Assembly (NCBI GenBank): GCA_021780285.1
Contig: JAJXZA010000053.1
Coordinates: 1 to 6,779, forward strand
Source of the DNA: Planctomycetota bacterium
GTDB lineage: Bacteria > Planctomycetota > Phycisphaerae > WQYP01
DNA length: 6,779 nucleotides
Direction of reading: 5' to 3'
Both the position numbers and the translations under genes were made by a program. Shown piece after piece: positions 5,011-6,779 of the stretch (position 1 is the stretch's first letter; each line of letters begins with the position of its first letter). The notes beneath the pieces were generated by a model that saw only the letters and a program-made list of their open reading frames with translations, had not been told where the DNA came from and searched no databases.

Positions 5011-5030
5011 CCTCTATTCAACAGAGGTGA
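5008..5030 (+). promoter_or_regulatory. Hairpin covering the ribosome binding site of the 54-aa gene
   Basis: TCGCCTCT (5008-5015) pairs at all eight positions, one a G-U, with AGAGGTGA (5023-5030) around a 7-nt loop. The 3' arm is the whole Shine-Dalgarno of the gene starting at 5034. In RNA this would block ribosome entry and so restrain the first gene of the operon. Because the next three genes overlap one another, the effect could spread downstream by translational coupling. The 5' arm overlaps the end of the second tandem repeat. Confidence 0.55.
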
Positions 5031-5033
5031 TTT

Positions 5034-5198
5034 ATGGACTATGAACGTGAACCCGTTTTCTGGCTCGTGAAACTGCTGCAGGCACGGGAGCGCCGGGCCG
5101 TAGCCGCCGAGCGTGAAGCGCAACGCCGCCTGAAACTGCTGGGCGTAACCATCCGTTTCGCCGCCACCGCCGGCAAAAAGGCGGTGCGCAATGATTGA
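5034..5198 (+). CDS. 54-aa basic helical protein, first gene of the operon
   Basis: The start ATG has a near-perfect Shine-Dalgarno, AGAGGTGA (5023-5030), 3 nt upstream of the codon by its last base. The reading frame runs to TGA at 5196-5198, overlapping the next gene by 8 nt. The protein begins MDYEREPVFWLVKLLQARER and is a single charged, Arg/Ala-rich amphipathic helix to about residue 36, followed by LLGVTIRF and a basic tail. There are no cysteines, signal peptide or membrane segment. It is unrecognised. Strong RBS, overlap with an HTH gene and biased codon use like its neighbours support it as real. A small DNA- or protein-binding accessory factor is plausible, without direct evidence. 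Confidence 0.68.
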   Translation: MDYEREPVFWLVKLLQARERRAVAAEREAQRRLKLLGVTIRFAATAGKKAVRND

Positions 5199-5409
5199 CG
5201 TACTACGCACGTCCGCCGCCCCTGACCGCCTGCTGACCGTCGCGCAAGTCGCCGCCATGCTCGCAATAAGCGTCCGCACAGTTTGGAAACTTTGTAGTAC
5301 CGGCGATCTGCCGCAACCGCTGCACCTGGGCGGCAGTCGAAGATGGCGGGAAAGCGACATCACTAAATACATCGAGTCGCTCGCCGAAACGCAGCGAGGT
5401 GCGCAATGA
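5191..5409 (+). CDS. AlpA/excisionase-type HTH (MerR-like) protein
   Basis: This 72-aa protein is a winged-helix HTH of the AlpA/Xis class. LLTVAQVAAMLAISVRTVWK (residues 14-33) forms the HTH, and LPQPLHLGGSRRWRESDI (40-57) forms the wing and following helix, ending IESLAE. Such proteins bind short DNA sites and act as excisionases or as activators of excision or replication genes. AAGG (5178-5181) lies 9 nt before its ATG. It overlaps the preceding gene by 8 nt and the following primase-like gene by 4 nt (ATGA at 5406), so the three are translationally coupled. The 11-bp tandem repeats upstream of the operon are a reasonable candidate target, by inference. It is well apart from the integrase, so a regulatory role in replication is as likely as excision. 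Confidence 0.85.
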   Translation: MIDVLRTSAAPDRLLTVAQVAAMLAISVRTVWKLCSTGDLPQPLHLGGSRRWRESDITKYIESLAETQRGAQ

Positions 5410-6263
5410 GCACTACGCCACTACTGCGCTGTACTCGCAACCGGCGATGCCCCATTTGTGGTCGCACTGACTGGTGCAGTGTTGGTGAGGATGGCGCGAC
5501 GGCCATCTGTATGCGCATCGGCGATGGCGCTAGGCGACAGACGCGCAATGGTGGCTACCTGCACGTCCTGCGCGAGAGCGACTATCACCCTGTGGCCTGC
5601 ACGCGCCGTGTAGCCGTGCCAGCCGCGCCGATGCTTGCGCTGGCCGAGCGCGTCCGCTGGTGGGAGCAGTGCCTCACGCTGGCGCGGCGCGAGGCCTACG
5701 CCGAGAGCCTGGGCGTAGACCCTGCGGCACTTGGCGTGTATGCCGTGGGCTGGGCGCGGGAGTATGGAGCGTACTCGCATCCTATGCTCGACCATGCGGG
5801 ACGAATAGTGGGCGTCCGGCTACGCAACACTGACGGGCGCAAGTGGTCTGTGCGCGGTGGGCATGAGGGCATTTTTGCACCACGGCGCTGGCCGCCGATG
5901 GATAGCACGTGGTACGTGGTCGAGGGGGCGAGCGACGCACTGGCGGGCTACTCCGTGGGGTTGGATTGCATCGGCCGGCCGTCATGCACTGGTGGCGCTC
6001 AGACGCTGGCCCGCATGGTGCGCGAGCATCGGCCTAGTCGCATAGTGGTCGTGGCCGACGGCGACACGCCTGGCATGGCCGGAGCCGAGCGGCTCGCGCA
6101 CATCCTGATGCTTTTCTGCGGGGATGTCCGCATCTTGACCCCTCCGCCGCCAGCCAAAGACCTACGCGCATGGGTTCAGGCTGGCGCAACTGCCGCGCAC
6201 ATCGAGGCGGCCGCAGAGGCTGCGCTGAAAAAAAAATACAACGTACGAGGTGAACAAAAATGA
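5406..6263 (+). CDS. Zinc-finger and Toprim domain protein, primase-like
   Basis: The 285-aa product starts with a zinc ribbon with candidate ligands C15, C18, C24 and C35 (CPICGRTDWC then ATAIC). A linking region (about 60-160) follows, including a segment with GVRLRNTDGRKWSVRGG as in Toprim_N-type domains. The Toprim domain (about 166-255) has YVVEGASDALA with E173, IVVVADGDTPG with D218 and D220, and a PPAKDLRAW end. This order (zinc finger, then Toprim) is that of DnaG-type and phage/plasmid primases and of partial primase-like proteins that work with a helicase. The protein is shorter than DnaG (about 580 aa) and has no helicase part, so it may need a partner. The likely partner is the P-loop ATPase overlapping it by 4 nt (6260-6263). 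GAGGTG (5396-5401) precedes its ATG. It is distinctly G+C rich. Confidence 0.85.
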   Translation: MSTTPLLRCTRNRRCPICGRTDWCSVGEDGATAICMRIGDGARRQTRNGGYLHVLRESDYHPVACTRRVAVPAAPMLALAERVRWWEQCLTLARREAYAESLGVDPAALGVYAVGWAREYGAYSHPMLDHAGRIVGVRLRNTDGRKWSVRGGHEGIFAPRRWPPMDSTWYVVEGASDALAGYSVGLDCIGRPSCTGGAQTLARMVREHRPSRIVVVADGDTPGMAGAERLAHILMLFCGDVRILTPPPPAKDLRAWVQAGATAAHIEAAAEAALKKKYNVRGEQK

Positions 6264-6779
6264 CCGACACGCTAACCCTACAGGCTTCTGCGAAAACCAA
6301 AACATCGTGGAGTGTTACTCTACTTAATGGCGAGGCTCGCTTTTGCGATTCTATCAATCTGCTTTCGGCCAAGGCACGCGGCGGCTTTATGGAACGGGTT
6401 GCCGAAAAGTTTCCGGGGCTGGACGCGGTGGCAATCGGCGACCAATTGGAGACGCTTGCTGCGGAACAAGGGGCAAAGGAAAGTGATTCCAAGTCGCCAA
6501 AAGTAAGCCGTGCGATGGTTCCACCCGTTGACCGCCGCAAACTCGCCGACGAAATGCCGGCGGACGTGCGGCAGGCGGCTGCGGATATGCTCAAGGCTGA
6601 CAACCTGCTGGAGCTACTGCTTGCCGATGTTGCCGCAATGGGCGTTACCGGCGAAAGAAAGCTTGCGGCGACGGTCTACCTAATCGGTACAAGTCGCATG
6701 TTGGATAAACCCGTATCGGGAATCATCCAAGGGCCTTCAACATCGGGCAAGAGTTTTATTATTGAGCGGGTATCGAAAC
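6260..6779 (+). CDS. P-loop ATPase, N-terminal part, cut by window end
   Basis: The frame is open from ATG 6260 to the end of the window (173 residues seen, no stop). It starts inside the stop of the preceding gene (ATGA) with GAGGTGA (6247-6253) 6 nt upstream. The N-terminal part (1-95) is unremarkable, with a Lys/Ser-rich linker. A helical region (about 100-125, VRQAAADMLKADNLLELLLA) is followed by GERKLAATVYLIGTSRMLDKP (131-151) and a Walker A motif GPSTSGKS (158-165, K164). I recall similar sequences from planctomycete and phage primase-associated ATPases, where the rest of the ATPase lies after this motif; here it is missing. With the Toprim gene it would form a replication pair, acting as helicase or loader, by inference. 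It is less G+C rich than the gene before it. Confidence 0.8.
   Translation, partial: MTDTLTLQASAKTKTSWSVTLLNGEARFCDSINLLSAKARGGFMERVAEKFPGLDAVAIGDQLETLAAEQGAKESDSKSPKVSRAMVPPVDRRKLADEMPADVRQAAADMLKADNLLELLLADVAAMGVTGERKLAATVYLIGTSRMLDKPVSGIIQGPSTSGKSFIIERVSK

Noticed and set aside
6034..6603. - strand frame of 189 codons opposite the Toprim/ATPase junction
   Set aside because: Antisense to two well-supported genes joined by an ATGA overlap; no recognisable domain.

Overview
The window looks like part of a mobile genetic element (phage, plasmid or integrative element) from a Planctomycetota-type or related PVC bacterium. The main reason is the tyrosine recombinase at 2322-3629: its catalytic region (GGLRCPSE, SPKTENH, PWPKLFHNLRASRATEL, DWLGHS) is the wording I associate with planctomycete integrases. 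The small protein after it, with a WPxLxxxIRxxIxxM core, and the zinc-finger/Toprim protein plus P-loop ATPase at the right end fit the same source. All genes supported here are on the + strand. Family assignments come from recalled motifs, not a search.

Layout. (1) 1-1882, left accessory block: a small HTH protein, an unrecognised coiled-coil protein, a 14-bp hairpin with seven T residues, and a stand-alone protein with an HExxH motif and the general layout of the FtsH (M41) peptidase domain. (2) 2043-3861, integration module: an intrinsic terminator, a strong sigma70-type promoter (TTGACA-17-GATAAT), a Cro/C1-type repressor whose mRNA is probably leaderless, then the integrase 2 nt downstream. 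The 3' end of the integrase gene is made of the 3' half of a tRNA gene on the opposite strand (best read as tRNA-Glu, anticodon CTC), the likely attachment site. A 57-aa ORF and a terminator-like hairpin follow. (3) 3878-4913: an 81-aa protein with a TTG start and a GRFxxGN...GRPxGS motif, a structured leader, and a 228-aa protein with a C-terminal HTH. (4) 4914-6779: an AT-rich regulatory stretch with 11-bp tandem repeats, then four overlapping genes: a 54-aa basic protein, an AlpA/excisionase-type HTH protein, a zinc-finger/Toprim primase-like protein, and the first 173 residues of a P-loop ATPase that runs off the window.

How it fits together. Repressor, integrase and att site form an integration/excision cassette. 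The AlpA-like protein may direct excision or switch on the replication genes overlapping it. The zinc-finger/Toprim protein and ATPase look like replication-initiation functions. The tRNA fragment lacks its 5' half, and element-like DNA continues on both sides. That is the geometry of an attP site on a free (circular or tandem) element, not a simple integrated end.

RNA structure near gene starts is a recurring theme. Terminator-like hairpins sit just upstream of the genes at 1319 and 3878, and hairpin or pseudoknot pairing can cover the ribosome binding sites at 4227 and 5034. Base composition is mosaic: the Toprim gene is much richer in G+C than the ATPase gene directly after it.
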